Shown here in pieces: positions 1 to 9,660 of a stretch of DNA of 64,000 nucleotides. Made by a program: the position numbers and the translations under genes. The stretch's first letter is position 1. The number at the start of each line of letters is the position of its first letter. The notes under the pieces are model-generated. The model was not told the DNA's origin and made no database searches. It saw only the letters and a program-made list of their open reading frames with translations. Source of the stretch: Pigmentiphaga litoralis (GTDB lineage: Bacteria > Pseudomonadota > Gammaproteobacteria > Burkholderiales > Burkholderiaceae_B); assembly GCF_013408655.1 (NCBI RefSeq), contig NZ_JACCBP010000001.1, forward strand, positions 1,550,001 to 1,614,000, in the 5' to 3' direction.

Positions 1-93
1 AAGCGCAGCCATGACGGCGGACTGTTTCTGGTCGGCCGGGAACTTGGTCAGTTCGCGGTCGATCTTCTTGAAGGCCTGTTCGGAAAGCAGCAT
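1..93 (-). CDS. nuoE: NADH-quinone oxidoreductase subunit E (NuoE), N-terminal part only
   Basis: This is the first 31 codons of a minus-strand gene that continues beyond the left edge. The translation begins MLLSEQAFKKIDRELTKFP and continues to a QSAVMAAL stretch, typical of the N-terminus of betaproteobacterial NuoE. NuoE is the 24-kDa thioredoxin-like subunit carrying the N1a [2Fe-2S] cluster in the peripheral arm of complex I. The cluster cysteines lie outside the window. It starts 35 bases after the nuoD stop, in the standard nuoA-B-C-D-E order. The identification rests on a short segment plus context. Confidence 0.85.
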   Translation of the reverse strand, partial: MLLSEQAFKKIDRELTKFPADQKQSAVMAAL

Positions 94-128
94 GGTGTGA
101 TCCGGTATTGACTCGGTAGTGTCGTGAA

Positions 129-1382
129 TTAGCGATCGATCTCGCCGAACACGATGTCCTGCGTGCCGATGATGGTGACGGCGTCGGCGATCATGTGACC
201 GCGCGCCATTTCATCCAGGGCCTGCAGGTGGGCAAAGCCCGGTGCACGAATCTTGAGCCGATAAGGTTTGTTGGCGCCGTCGGACACCAGGTAGATGCCG
301 AACTCGCCCTTCGGGTGTTCGACCGCCGAATAGGCTTCGCCCGGCGGCACATGGAAGCCTTCGGTAAATAGCTTGAAGTGATGGATCAGCTCTTCCATGC
401 TGGTCTTCATCTCGGCACGCGATGGCGGCGCCACCTTGTGGTTCGAGGTGATGACCGGACCCGGGTTGTTCCGCAGCCATTCCACGCATTGTTTGATGAT
501 GCGGTTGGACTGGCGCATTTCTTCGACGCGGACCAGGTAGCGGTCGTAGCAGTCGCCGTTGACGCCCACCGGAATGTCGAACTGCATCAGGTCGTAGACT
601 TCGTAGGGCTGCGTCTTGCGCAGGTCCCACTCGACGCCCGAACCCCGCAGCATGGGGCCGGTAAAGCCCAGCGCCTTGGCACGGTCGGCCGTCACGATGC
701 CCACGTCGACCAGACGCTGTTTCCAGATCCGGTTGTCGGTCAGCAGCGTTTCGTATTCGTCGATATAGCCCGGGAAGCGGTTGGTGAACGACTCGATGAA
801 GTCCAGGAGCGACCCCGACCGTTCGTCGTTCATCGCCCGCACTTCCTTGGCGCTGCGGTACTTGCTGTCGCGGAACTGCGGCATGGCGTCGGGCAGGTCG
901 CGGTACACGCCGCCCGGACGGTAGTAGGCCGCGTGCATACGCGCGCCCGAGACCGCTTCGTAGCAGTCCATCAGGTCTTCGCGTTCACGGAAGGTGTACA
1001 GGAACACAGCCATCGCGCCCACGTCCAGCGCGTGCGAGCCCAGCGACATCAGGTGATTCAGGATGCGCGTGATCTCGTCGAACATGACGCGGATGTACTG
1101 CGCGCGCAGCGGCACTTCCAGACCCAGCAGCTTTTCGATCGCCATGACGTAGGCGTGCTCGTTGCACATCATCGACACGTAGTCGAGACGATCCATGTAG
1201 GGCAGCGCCTGCAGGAAGGTCTTGTGCTCGGCCAGCTTTTCGGTCGCGCGATGCAGCAGGCCGATGTGCGGGTCGGCACGCTGGATGACTTCGCCGTCGA
1301 GCTCGAGCACCAGGCGCAGCACGCCGTGCGCAGCCGGGTGCTGGGGGCCGAAGTTCAGCGTGTAATTCTTGATTTCTGCCAT
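129..1382 (-). CDS. nuoD: NADH-quinone oxidoreductase subunit D (NuoD, 49-kDa subunit)
   Basis: This 417-residue protein is the 49-kDa subunit of complex I, which forms part of the quinone-binding pocket with NuoB in the connecting module. The N-terminus ([19 protein letters not shown]) is the family signature, and its GPQHPAAHG loop holds the conserved quinone-site histidine. The C-terminus ends [13 protein letters not shown], as in full-length homologues. It is a separate gene rather than a NuoCD fusion, as is usual in betaproteobacteria. It follows nuoC with only 3 bases between them, so the two are probably translationally linked. Confidence 0.98.
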   Translation of the reverse strand: MAEIKNYTLNFGPQHPAAHGVLRLVLELDGEVIQRADPHIGLLHRATEKLAEHKTFLQALPYMDRLDYVSMMCNEHAYVMAIEKLLGLEVPLRAQYIRVMFDEITRILNHLMSLGSHALDVGAMAVFLYTFREREDLMDCYEAVSGARMHAAYYRPGGVYRDLPDAMPQFRDSKYRSAKEVRAMNDERSGSLLDFIESFTNRFPGYIDEYETLLTDNRIWKQRLVDVGIVTADRAKALGFTGPMLRGSGVEWDLRKTQPYEVYDLMQFDIPVGVNGDCYDRYLVRVEEMRQSNRIIKQCVEWLRNNPGPVITSNHKVAPPSRAEMKTSMEELIHHFKLFTEGFHVPPGEAYSAVEHPKGEFGIYLVSDGANKPYRLKIRAPGFAHLQALDEMARGHMIADAVTIIGTQDIVFGEIDR

Positions 1383-1385
1383 GAT

Positions 1386-1979
1386 TTACCGTCCTGCTCC
1401 GTAGCCGTCTTCGCGGATCACACGCGGGATGATCAAACGCGGTTCGATGGTCACGGGCTGATAGATGACCCGGCGTTGTTCCGGGTCGTAGCGCATTTCA
1501 ACGTTGCCGGTCACCGGGAAGTCCTTGCGGAACGGATGGCCGATGAAACCATAGTCGGTCAGGATCCGGCGCAGGTCGGGATGGCCTTCGAACAGGATGC
1601 CGAAGAAGTCGAACGCTTCTCGCTCGTACCAGTTCACGCCAGGCCAGACGTCGACCAGCGACGCCACCACCGGCAGGTCCGGATCGTCGGCAAAGGTGCG
1701 CACGCGCAGGCGCCAGTTGTTCTTGTAGGACAACAAGTGCAGCACCACGCCGAAGCGCGGACCTTCATTGACGTCGTTGCCGTACGCCGAATAATCCACG
1801 CCGCACAGGTCGACGCAGCTTTCGAAACCCAGGTCGGGGTTGTCGCGCAGGGTCAGGCACACCTGCATGTATTGCGCAGGCGGCACTTCGAGCGTCAGCT
1901 CGCCCAGGGCAGCGCTGACACGGACCGTGTCGCCGAACAGGCTCAGCAGGCGTTGATTCAGGGTTTCAAGCTTGGTCAT
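1386..1979 (-). CDS. nuoC: NADH-quinone oxidoreductase subunit C (NuoC, 30-kDa subunit)
   Basis: This 197-residue protein is the 30-kDa complex I subunit in the peripheral arm next to NuoD. The segment [20 protein letters not shown] followed by [19 protein letters not shown] is the diagnostic NuoC motif region, at about residues 117-155. Length and both ends match stand-alone betaproteobacterial NuoC. There is an 84-base gap to the nuoB stop upstream and 3 bases to nuoD downstream, all in one minus-strand operon. NuoC itself carries no redox centre. Confidence 0.97.
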   Translation of the reverse strand: MTKLETLNQRLLSLFGDTVRVSAALGELTLEVPPAQYMQVCLTLRDNPDLGFESCVDLCGVDYSAYGNDVNEGPRFGVVLHLLSYKNNWRLRVRTFADDPDLPVVASLVDVWPGVNWYEREAFDFFGILFEGHPDLRRILTDYGFIGHPFRKDFPVTGNVEMRYDPEQRRVIYQPVTIEPRLIIPRVIREDGYGAGR

Positions 1980-2063
1980 GAAGCGTCCGAGCGAAAGATG
2001 GCAGCCCGCCCGGTGGTGGGGCGGACAAGGTCAAACGAAACAGGGGCGACACGCATCGTCCGG

Positions 2064-2540
2064 TCAACGGGCGATCGTGTTCGTGCGGCGGATCTTGTTC
2101 TGCAGCTGGAGAAGCCCGTAGATCAAGGCCTCGGCCGTAGGCGGGCAGCCCGGCACGTAGACGTCGACTGGCACGATGCGATCGCAGCCGCGGACCACCG
2201 AGTACGAATAGTGGTAGTAGCCGCCGCCGTTGGCACAGGAGCCCATCGACAGCACCCAGCGCGGTTCGGGCATCTGGTCGTACACCTTGCGCAGTGCCGG
2301 ACCCATCTTGTTGCACAGCGTGCCGGCCACGATCATCAGGTCGGCCTGACGCGGGCTGGGGCGAAAGATGATCCCGAACCGGTCGAGGTCATATCGCGCC
2401 GCGCCGGCGTGCATCATTTCGACCGCGCAACAGGCGAGGCCGAATGTCATGGGCCAGAGCGAACCTGTCTTGGCCCAGTTGATGACCTTATCCGCCGTGG
2501 TGGTGATAAAGCCTTCGTTCAGAATTCCGTCGATTGCCAT
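2064..2540 (-). CDS. nuoB: NADH-quinone oxidoreductase subunit B (NuoB, PSST subunit)
   Basis: This 158-residue protein carries the N2 [4Fe-4S] cluster, the last iron-sulfur centre before quinone. The cluster ligands are visible as the tandem cysteines C37-C38 in [13 protein letters not shown]102 in [10 protein letters not shown] and C132 in [11 protein letters not shown]. The conserved [14 protein letters not shown] stretch precedes them. Length is normal. The start lies 36 bases downstream of the nuoA stop. No residue needed for N2 binding is missing. Confidence 0.98.
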   Translation of the reverse strand: MAIDGILNEGFITTTADKVINWAKTGSLWPMTFGLACCAVEMMHAGAARYDLDRFGIIFRPSPRQADLMIVAGTLCNKMGPALRKVYDQMPEPRWVLSMGSCANGGGYYHYSYSVVRGCDRIVPVDVYVPGCPPTAEALIYGLLQLQNKIRRTNTIAR

Positions 2541-2576
2541 TGCTAAAACCCAGTGTCCTTCGGTATGCCGACGGGA

Positions 2577-2936
2577 TCATTCCCAGTCGAGCGCGCCTTT
2601 TTTCCACTCGTAGATGAAGCCCACCACGAGGATGGCGAGAAAAACCATCACCGTTCCGAATCCGAGCAATCCAACTTGGTTGTTGGCCATGGCCCAGGGG
2701 AAGAGGAAGGCGATTTCCAGATCGAACAAGATGAACAGGATCGCCACGAGGTAGTAGCGAACGTCGAACTTCATGCGCGCGTCTTCGAAAGCTTCGAAGC
2801 CGCATTCATAGGGAGACAGCTTTTCCGCGTCGGGCCGGTTGGGGCCGATGGTCGACCCCAGGAACAGCAACGCAAACCCGACGACACAGCCCATGACGAT
2901 GAACAGCAGGACGGGAAGATAACTCTCGAGTTCCAT
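2577..2936 (-). CDS. nuoA: NADH-quinone oxidoreductase subunit A (NuoA)
   Basis: NuoA is a 119-residue integral membrane subunit of complex I at the junction of the membrane and peripheral arms. Three hydrophobic segments are visible at about residues 7-27, 62-82 and 88-110. Between the first two lies the conserved loop with [20 protein letters not shown], which carries the family's YECG motif. It is the first gene of the nuo operon. Its promoter must lie in the gene-free stretch at 2937-3446. In many betaproteobacteria nuoA directly follows secG and tRNA-Leu; here those genes are about 17 kb away. Confidence 0.97.
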   Translation of the reverse strand: MELESYLPVLLFIVMGCVVGFALLFLGSTIGPNRPDAEKLSPYECGFEAFEDARMKFDVRYYLVAILFILFDLEIAFLFPWAMANNQVGLLGFGTVMVFLAILVVGFIYEWKKGALDWE

Positions 2937-3446
2937 CAGGAGACCTGTTTGCTGGACCGCGTGGCCAGAGGGGCCGGCGCGATCGGTAATTGGCAGGAAT
3001 ACACGTTATGACTGGCCAACAGGCCGGGCAGGCGGTGCGGTAAAACAGGGCAAGGGCACTACAGGACTACACGAGACGGCAGCCACCGTCGCAACACGTA
3101 GCGCGGGTTACCAGGATACATACAAGGGTGAATGTTTGCGGACGCAATGGGCGGGACGACTACCCCACAACTATCTTTACGGATATCCCATTACGCCGAC
3201 AGTCGCGGCCTGTCGGTACTGCTGGCTAGGGAACCACAACGCGGATCCAGCTCGGTCGTTGTTGCGTGGTCTCTATCGCTTCGTCTTTATTGCTTCGTCT
3301 TGATTTCTTCGTTTTATTCTGGCGCGGGCCTGATGGCATGCAGCCAAAAATTAACGTTTACCCGACCAAGAGTATAGCGCAATCCGGCGGCCGACCCAAA
3401 GCCGGAAACCACTCGGGTTACGAGGAGAACCCACCGCCAATTCCCC
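2937..3446. other. Gene-free stretch between nuoA and the chemoreceptor gene
   Basis: About 510 bases with no convincing coding region, between nuoA (minus, upstream side) and the end of the chemoreceptor gene (minus). It should hold the nuo promoter. T-rich runs occur at 3280-3320 and an A-rich patch at 3346-3352. No clear sigma-70 pair, tRNA or strong hairpin was recognised. I looked for a duplicated tRNA-Leu 3' end here and found none. Confidence 0.5.
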
Positions 3447-5111
3447 TTACGCGACCCTGAACAAACGCAGCTGCTCATCCACTTCGCGGGCCGCGTCGCG
3501 CATGCGCTGGGCGCAGCCGGCGGTTGCTTCAGCCGCAGCGCCGTTATGGCCCGCCATGGCGGCGACCGTGTCGACGTTGGCAGCCACTTCGCCGTTCGCG
3601 TCGGCCTGCTGGCGCACCAGCACATGAATACCCGCCACGGTCACGGCGGCCTGTTCGGCCCCGGTGCGCAGCAACTGCATGAAACCGCCCGCCTGCCCGG
3701 CCAGTTCACGGCTGGCGCCGACTTCGGCCACGACCGCCTGCATCACGGCAATCGCCGACTGCGTGTCGGCGGCCACCTGTTCGACCGTTGCGGAAATGAT
3801 GCGGCTCGACTGTCCGCTTTGCTCGGCCAGGCGGTGCACCTCGTTTGCAACCACGGCAAATCCGCGCCCTTCATCGCCGGCGCGGGCGGCCTCGATCGCG
3901 GCGTTCAGCGCCAGCAAGTGGGTCTGCCGGGCAATGTCGGAAATCAGCCCGGACACGTCCCGGATGGTCTTGCCATGGGCATCCAGGGCCGCCAGGGTGT
4001 CGGCGGCATGGCCGACCCGATCAGTGACCTCCTGCATGCGACTGCCGATTCGGGCGATCAGTTCCCTGCCCTCTTCCGCCTGACCGCTGGCCAGGCGTGA
4101 CGTATCGGCCGCCCGGTCCACCGACGCGTCCACTTCGGCCAGGACGGCGGTCAGTCCGCCTACCGCGCCGGCCATGCTGCCGGCCGACGCGGTCTGCTGG
4201 CGTGATCGCTCTGCCACCGCGTCGGCGGCCCGGGTCACTTCCTGAGCCGAGGCCTGCATGCCCTGCGACAGGCTTTGCACCGCCCCCAGTGCATGGCGAA
4301 GGCGATCGAGCAAGGTATTGAGCGCCCGCGCCATGTCGTCGATTTCGTCGTTGCCGCGCACCGGTGCGCGGCGCGTGACGTCCAGATCGGCCGCGACGGC
4401 CATCAGCACCGACCGCAACTGGGCAATGGAGCCGCTGATGGCGCGTGACGAATGCCAGGCCCAGGCAAGCAGACAGGCGGCGGCCACCGCGCCGATCACC
4501 GCGATTAACAGGCGGACCCGCAGGCTGGTGGCATCCAGCCCCGCCGCTTCCTGCGCGGCCCCGGCGGCAAGCACGTCGGCCAGCGTGCGCATGGCGGCCT
4601 GGGCCTGGTCATAGGCAGGTTCCTGGGCCGAATAGGCCGCCTGGTATTTGATGAACAGGAACGCCTGGTCGGCCGCTGACGCCACCGACGTAAGCTGCGT
4701 CAGCAGGTCGGTCAGCGCGGCATCGCGGGCCGCCCACGCCGCGAAAGTGGTATCGAAGGCATCCAGGGCAGCCTGTTCATCCTCGGTATGCGGCAGTCCC
4801 GCCAATGTCTGGCGCGCGGCGTCGACGGCCTGCCAGTTGCGCGCCTTGGACTGCAGCATGCGCGTCCACTCATTTTGGGCCTCGACCGAAAACTCGGCGG
4901 CCCATTGCAGCGGTTCCAGCGTATGGCGGGCGACCTGCACCTGGCCTTCCCGCATCGCGCCCAGCGCCACGAGCGCGGGAATCCGTTGAACGGCCAGGCT
5001 GTTCACGGTGCGGGTCAACTGGTGCAAGCCGAACAGACTGGCTGCCACGACAACCAGCAAGGCGAACATGGCGGCGGAGCCGAGGATGAACAAGCGATAC
5101 CTGATGGTCAT
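3447..5111 (-). CDS. Methyl-accepting chemotaxis protein
   Basis: A 554-residue transmembrane chemoreceptor that passes ligand signals to CheA/CheW. Visible parts in order: a first membrane segment at about residues 8-30, a periplasmic helical ligand domain of roughly 165 residues rich in Ala and Gln, a second membrane segment at about 200-218, a HAMP domain to about 275, and a long coiled-coil signalling domain. The CheA/CheW-contacting tip is clear in [20 protein letters not shown] followed by [16 protein letters not shown]. There is no C-terminal CheR-tethering pentapeptide; the protein ends EQLRLFRVA. The ligand cannot be told from the sequence. It stands alone, with no other chemotaxis gene in the window. 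Confidence 0.95.
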   Translation of the reverse strand: MTIRYRLFILGSAAMFALLVVVAASLFGLHQLTRTVNSLAVQRIPALVALGAMREGQVQVARHTLEPLQWAAEFSVEAQNEWTRMLQSKARNWQAVDAARQTLAGLPHTEDEQAALDAFDTTFAAWAARDAALTDLLTQLTSVASAADQAFLFIKYQAAYSAQEPAYDQAQAAMRTLADVLAAGAAQEAAGLDATSLRVRLLIAVIGAVAAACLLAWAWHSSRAISGSIAQLRSVLMAVAADLDVTRRAPVRGNDEIDDMARALNTLLDRLRHALGAVQSLSQGMQASAQEVTRAADAVAERSRQQTASAGSMAGAVGGLTAVLAEVDASVDRAADTSRLASGQAEEGRELIARIGSRMQEVTDRVGHAADTLAALDAHGKTIRDVSGLISDIARQTHLLALNAAIEAARAGDEGRGFAVVANEVHRLAEQSGQSSRIISATVEQVAADTQSAIAVMQAVVAEVGASRELAGQAGGFMQLLRTGAEQAAVTVAGIHVLVRQQADANGEVAANVDTVAAMAGHNGAAAEATAGCAQRMRDAAREVDEQLRLFRVA

Positions 5112-5309
5112 GACGGCGTGATGACTTTACAAAGCAGAAATGGAAACGGCGACATGCGTAAAGCCCTGTCGCCGTGGTGCCGTCGCTATATCGGGTTTAT
5201 ACGTAGATAACTTGAATGAAGCTTTTGTTGCAGCAGGCACGACCCATGCAGCGGAGAGCCGTGCAGCGCTCGGGCCCCTGCCGGCCCGGGCCGCCTTTCG
5301 GAGACCGTC

Positions 5310-6221
5310 ATGACATTCGAACGAGTTGGAACCCTGCATAACGCGACGGGGGAATGCCCGGTATGGCATCCCGGCGAACAGGCGTTGTACTGGACCGATA
5401 TCCCTTCACGATGCCTGTGGCGCTGGGATGCGGCCAGCGGCCAGACACGCAGCTGGACCCTGCCCGAAATGGCCGGGTGCATTGCGGCCACGGGCGACGA
5501 CGCCTGGCTGCTGGCTGCGCAGACCGGACTGTTTGCCGCCCCGCACCTGGCCCCCGACGCCGATGCGGCCACGTTGCACCGGGTCGCCGACGTCAACCAC
5601 GCCGCGCCCGGCATGCGCTTCAACGACGGCCGCACCGACCGCCAGGGGCGCTTCTGGTGCAGCACGATGGTCATGGACGCCGACGCCCGATCCAACGCCG
5701 GCAAGCTGTACCGTTATGACCTGGACGGACTGTCGACGCCGGTGCTTGACGACTTGATGATCCCGAACGGCCTGGCCTTCAGTCCCGACGGCCATCGCAT
5801 GTATCTGTCGGACTCGCATCCCGACCGTGGGGCGGTGTGGGTGTTCGATTACGACAGCGACGATGGAGTGCCGTCCAACCGCCGTCTGTTCACCGACCTG
5901 CATCCGCGCACCGGCCGGCCCGATGGCGCCGCCGTGGATTGTGATGGGGCGTACTGGACGTGCGCCAATGGGGAAGGCGTGCTGCTGCGGTTCACGCCCG
6001 ATGGCGTCCTGGATCGCACGATCGACCTGCCGATGCGCGAGCCCACCATGTGCGCCTTTGGCGGCTCCGACATGCGCACCCTGTTCGTCACGTCCGCCAG
6101 ACCCCAGGACGGCGACATGACCAAAGACCCGCTGGGCGGCGCCGTCATCGCCCTGCAGGTCGGTGCACGGGGACTGGCTGATACCCCTTTTCCGGGCATC
6201 GGGTCCGCACGTCACGCCTAG
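5310..6221 (+). CDS. SMP-30/gluconolactonase/LRE family protein
   Basis: A 303-residue six-bladed beta-propeller of the senescence-marker-30 / gluconolactonase family. Members hydrolyse sugar lactones using one divalent metal. Likely metal residues are the Glu in TGECPVWHPG near residue 14, the Asn in RFNDGRTDRQGRFW near 105, the Asn in IPNGLAFSPDG near 152 and the Asp in DGAAVDCDGAYW near 210. Length and blade motifs are complete. The start is supported by a GGAG ribosome site eight bases upstream. It is not clearly in an operon, as the ABC exporter starts 83 bases later. The substrate is unknown. Confidence 0.9.
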   Translation: MTFERVGTLHNATGECPVWHPGEQALYWTDIPSRCLWRWDAASGQTRSWTLPEMAGCIAATGDDAWLLAAQTGLFAAPHLAPDADAATLHRVADVNHAAPGMRFNDGRTDRQGRFWCSTMVMDADARSNAGKLYRYDLDGLSTPVLDDLMIPNGLAFSPDGHRMYLSDSHPDRGAVWVFDYDSDDGVPSNRRLFTDLHPRTGRPDGAAVDCDGAYWTCANGEGVLLRFTPDGVLDRTIDLPMREPTMCAFGGSDMRTLFVTSARPQDGDMTKDPLGGAVIALQVGARGLADTPFPGIGSARHA

Positions 6222-6304
6222 TCACCGGATCGCAGACCACGGACATGCGCGCCGCCGCCCGGATGGCGTAAGGTAGCGGGCTCTGCGCCCTATCTTGAGC
6301 TGTC

Positions 6305-8158
6305 ATGCCCGAACACCGCCGCCGCGGCATTTACGAACGTTTCGAATCCTTCATCGACCCCTTCCGGCCCGCGTCGGAAGGCATGCCGCCCAAGTCCGTC
6401 GTCCGCTTCTACTGGCACTACCTGGTGCAGGTATGGCCGCTGTTTGTCGTGCTGATGGTCGTGGGGCTGGCAGTGGCCCTGGTGGAAGTGGCCCTGTTCG
6501 GATTTCTGGGCCGGATCGTGGACCTGGCGCAGGCGTCAACAGGGCGCGAATTCTTTACCGAGCATCGCAACGAACTGCTGTGGATGGCGTTTGTCGCCAT
6601 GATCATCCGGCCGGTCGTGACGGGTCTCCATGATCTGCTGGTGCACCAGACCATCAGCCCGGGCCTGACCACCATGATCCGATGGCAGAACCATCGGTAT
6701 GTGCTGAAACAGGGCCTGTCCTTCTTCCACAACGACTTTGCCGGCCGGATTGCCAACCGCATCCTGCAGACGGGCAATGCGCTGCGTGACTCGGCGGTGC
6801 AAGCGGTCGACGCCTTGTGGCACGTGGCGATCTACGCCGTCACCTCGCTGGTGCTGTTTGCCGAAGCGGACTGGCGGCTGACCCTGCCGCTGCTGTTCTG
6901 GATTGTCGGCTTCACCCTGGCGATGATCTATTTCGTTCCGCGCGTGAAAGAACGATCGGTGATTTCGTCCGAATCCCGCTCGCAGCTGATGGGGCGGATC
7001 GTTGACGGCTACACCAATATCGGCACGCTCAAGCTGTTCGCGCACAGCCATCACGAAGAAGAACACGCCCGCGAAGCCATGGCCGACCAGACGCACAAGG
7101 CGCAACTGGCGGGCCGCGTCATCACGTCGATGGACACGGTGATCACGGCGCTCAATGGCATCCTGATCACCGGCACGACCGGCCTGGCCTTGTGGCTGTG
7201 GAGCGAAGACCGCATTTCGCTGGGTGCAATTACGCTGGCGACCGGGCTGGTGATCCGCATCAACAACATGTCGAGCTGGATCATGTGGGTGATCAACGGC
7301 ATCTTCGAAAACATCGGCAACGTGCAGGACGGCATCAACACCATCGCGCGGCCGCAAACGCTGGTGGATGCGCCGGATGCGACGACGCTCAAGGTCAACC
7401 AGGGACGGGTGCAGTTCGAGGACATCCACTTCCACTACGGCAAGACGTCCGGCGTGATCGGCGGCCTGAGCCTGGACATTGCGGCCGGCGAAAAGATCGG
7501 GCTGATCGGCCCGTCGGGCGCGGGCAAGTCGACCCTGGTCAACGTGCTGCTGCGGCTGTACGACCTGCAAGGCGGCCGCATCCTGATCGACGGCCAGGAC
7601 ATCGCCAAGGTCACGCAGGAAAGCCTGCGGTCACAGATCGGCGTGGTCGCGCAGGACACATCCCTGCTGCACCGATCGATCCGCGAAAACCTGTTGTACG
7701 GCCGGCCGAATGCTACCGACGGCGACATCATCAAGGCCATGCGGCAGGCGCGCGCCGACGAATTTATCCATCGCCTGACCGACAACAAAGGCAATACCGG
7801 CCTGGACGCCTATGTGGGTGAACGCGGGATCAAGCTGTCGGGCGGCCAGCGCCAGCGGATCGCGATTGCACGCGTGCTGCTGAAGGACGCGCCTATCCTG
7901 GTGCTGGATGAAGCCACGTCAGCGCTCGATTCCGAAGTCGAAGCCGCCATCCAGGAAAGCCTGGACACGCTGATGGAAGGCAAGACGGTGATCGCGATCG
8001 CCCACCGCCTGTCCACCATTGCCCGGATGGATCGGTTGGTGGTGATGGAACAAGGCAAGGTGGTGGAGGTCGGCACGCATGCCGAGCTGATCGCCAAGGG
8101 CGGACTGTACGCCCGGCTGTGGCAGCACCAGACCGGCGGCTTCATGGGCGTGGATTGA
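6305..8158 (+). CDS. ABC transporter, fused permease and ATP-binding protein (type IV exporter half)
   Basis: A 617-residue half-transporter. The membrane domain covers about residues 35-330 with roughly six helices. The nucleotide-binding domain has Walker A GPSGAGKST near residue 400, the signature LSGGQRQR near 510, Walker B ILVLDEATSALD next to it, and the switch histidine in AIAHRLST near 565. This architecture (MsbA/MdlB-like) forms homo- or heterodimers exporting lipids, peptides or drugs. No partner half lies beside it, so it is probably a homodimer. The N-terminus starts with a polar stretch of about 45 residues before the first helix. The substrate is not predictable. Confidence 0.95.
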   Translation: MPEHRRRGIYERFESFIDPFRPASEGMPPKSVVRFYWHYLVQVWPLFVVLMVVGLAVALVEVALFGFLGRIVDLAQASTGREFFTEHRNELLWMAFVAMIIRPVVTGLHDLLVHQTISPGLTTMIRWQNHRYVLKQGLSFFHNDFAGRIANRILQTGNALRDSAVQAVDALWHVAIYAVTSLVLFAEADWRLTLPLLFWIVGFTLAMIYFVPRVKERSVISSESRSQLMGRIVDGYTNIGTLKLFAHSHHEEEHAREAMADQTHKAQLAGRVITSMDTVITALNGILITGTTGLALWLWSEDRISLGAITLATGLVIRINNMSSWIMWVINGIFENIGNVQDGINTIARPQTLVDAPDATTLKVNQGRVQFEDIHFHYGKTSGVIGGLSLDIAAGEKIGLIGPSGAGKSTLVNVLLRLYDLQGGRILIDGQDIAKVTQESLRSQIGVVAQDTSLLHRSIRENLLYGRPNATDGDIIKAMRQARADEFIHRLTDNKGNTGLDAYVGERGIKLSGGQRQRIAIARVLLKDAPILVLDEATSALDSEVEAAIQESLDTLMEGKTVIAIAHRLSTIARMDRLVVMEQGKVVEVGTHAELIAKGGLYARLWQHQTGGFMGVD

Positions 8159-8206
8159 GGTAAATCCGGGGTGCGACTCGTTCCATGGGTCGCTCCACGC
8201 CGCTAT

Positions 8207-8404
8207 ATTCACCATTCAGTTAATTGGACGAGTCGAGATGACGGTCTTGCGCTCCGCTGTCGACGCGCCCGCGCCCCCGGCAAAGCCAGCGGGCTTCCAG
8301 GCGCCATCATCCTTATTCCCTTGGTGAAACCCCTAGCCGTCGGAAGCCGTGCGATCGGTTGACAGGCGCCCCATTGCCGCCCACAATTCACTCAATGGTT
8401 AATT
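8207..8404. promoter_or_regulatory. Direct-repeat pair and promoter upstream of the DUF993 catabolic operon
   Basis: The gene-free stretch 8159-8488 contains ATTCAC-N6-GTTAATT at 8207-8225 and again at 8386-8404, with identical spacing and 13 of 13 fixed positions matching. A sigma-70 candidate has TTGACA at 8359-8364 and CACAAT at 8382-8387, separated by 17 bases. The second repeat begins inside the -10 element and includes the 8-bp palindrome TTAATTAA with its next bases. This layout suggests repressor binding with possible DNA looping over 179 bases. The regulator is unknown; the TetR-type protein at 13988 is the nearest candidate. Confidence 0.45.
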
Positions 8405-8488
8405 AAGCCGGACACCTACCGGCACCGCAGGCGTCGCACCGCTCGCAGCAGGCCGGCGCTCCCTTTCGACAAGAGAAGACATCCAGAC

Positions 8489-9652
8489 ATGACCACCAGA
8501 CAACTCGGCATCATCATGCACGGCGTTACCGGCCGCATGGGTATGAATCAGCACCTGATCCGCTCGATCGTTGCGATTCGCAACCAGGGCGGCGTCACGC
8601 TCTCGAACGGCGACAAGGTCATGCCCGACCCGATCCTGATCGGCCGCAACGAAGAAAAGATCGCCGCGCTGGCGCGCCGCCATGGCATCGAACGCTGGGG
8701 CACCGATCTGGATGCCGCACTGGCCAACAAGAATGACACCATCTTCTTCGACGCTGGCACGACCCAGATGCGCCCTACCCTGCTCGCCAAGGCCATCCGC
8801 GCCGGCAAGCACGTGTATTGCGAAAAGCCCATCGCCACCAACCTGAACGAGGCCGTGGAAGTCTGCCGCATGGCGCAGGAATCGGGGCTCAAGCACGGCG
8901 CGGTCCAGGACAAGCTGTTCCTGCCAGGCCTGCGCAAGCTCGACATGCTTCGCCGCAGCGGCTTCTTCGGCCAGATGCTGTCGGTACGCATCGAGTTCGG
9001 TTACTGGGTGTTCGAAGGCGATCTGCAGCCCATCCAGCGCCCATCGTGGAACTACCGCAAGGAAGACGGCGGCGGCGTGATCCTGGACATGATCTGCCAC
9101 TGGCGCTATGTGCTGGACAACCTGTTCGGCGAAGTGCAATCCGTGTCGTGCCTGGGCGCGACCCACATCCCGAAACGCTGGGACGAAGAAGGCAAGCCCT
9201 ACACGGCCACGGCCGATGACGCTGCCTATGCAACGCTGGAACTGAAGGGCCACAACGGCGAACCGGTCGTTGCACAGATCAACAGTTCGTGGACGACCCG
9301 CGTGCGCCGCGATGACCTGGTCACCTTCCATGTGGACGGCACGCTCGGATCGGCCGTGGCCGGCCTGACGGACTGCCGCATCCAGTCGCGAGTCACCACG
9401 CCGCGTCCGGTGTGGAATCCCGACCAGAAGCAGGAAATGGACTTCTTTGACCAATGGCAGGAAGTGCCCGACACCGAACCGTTCGACAACGGTTTCAAGA
9501 TCCAGTGGGAACACTTCATTCGCCACGTGGTGGAAGACGCACCCTACCGCTGGACCCTGCCCGAAGGCGCCAAGGGCGTGCAACTGGTCGAAGCCGCGCT
9601 GGAAAGCTGGAAAGACCGCCGCTGGGTCGACGTGCCCTCGCTCGGACTGTGA
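8489..9652 (+). CDS. Gfo/Idh/MocA family oxidoreductase
   Basis: A 387-residue NAD(P)-dependent dehydrogenase of the glucose-fructose oxidoreductase / inositol dehydrogenase superfamily. The N-terminal Rossmann region starts with IIMHGVTGRMGMNQHLIRS rather than the usual GxGxxG, a known variant of the DUF993-associated branch. The conserved EKP catalytic lysine motif is in VYCEKPIATNLNE near residue 112. The C-terminal half carries the GGGVILDMICHWRY stretch expected to hold the active-site His. It is first in a five-gene plus-strand cluster; the next start lies 8 bases beyond its stop. It probably oxidises or reduces a sugar-like or polyol-like substrate, which is not identified. Confidence 0.9.
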   Translation: MTTRQLGIIMHGVTGRMGMNQHLIRSIVAIRNQGGVTLSNGDKVMPDPILIGRNEEKIAALARRHGIERWGTDLDAALANKNDTIFFDAGTTQMRPTLLAKAIRAGKHVYCEKPIATNLNEAVEVCRMAQESGLKHGAVQDKLFLPGLRKLDMLRRSGFFGQMLSVRIEFGYWVFEGDLQPIQRPSWNYRKEDGGGVILDMICHWRYVLDNLFGEVQSVSCLGATHIPKRWDEEGKPYTATADDAAYATLELKGHNGEPVVAQINSSWTTRVRRDDLVTFHVDGTLGSAVAGLTDCRIQSRVTTPRPVWNPDQKQEMDFFDQWQEVPDTEPFDNGFKIQWEHFIRHVVEDAPYRWTLPEGAKGVQLVEAALESWKDRRWVDVPSLGL

Positions 9653-9660
9653 GCCGGATC

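Noticed and set aside
378..2546. Very long open frame (722 codons) on the plus strand across nuoD, nuoC and nuoB
   Set aside because: It lies antisense to three well-identified genes; His/Val/Arg-rich composition is typical of high-GC antisense frames. No family similarity.
3132..3460. Two plus-strand frames between nuoA and the chemoreceptor
   Set aside because: Short, with no ribosome site or recognisable motifs; the composition is of a regulatory gap.
9454..9660. Upstream extension of the DUF993 frame
   Set aside because: It overlaps the dehydrogenase gene by about 200 bases; the ATG at 9661 gives the family N-terminus.
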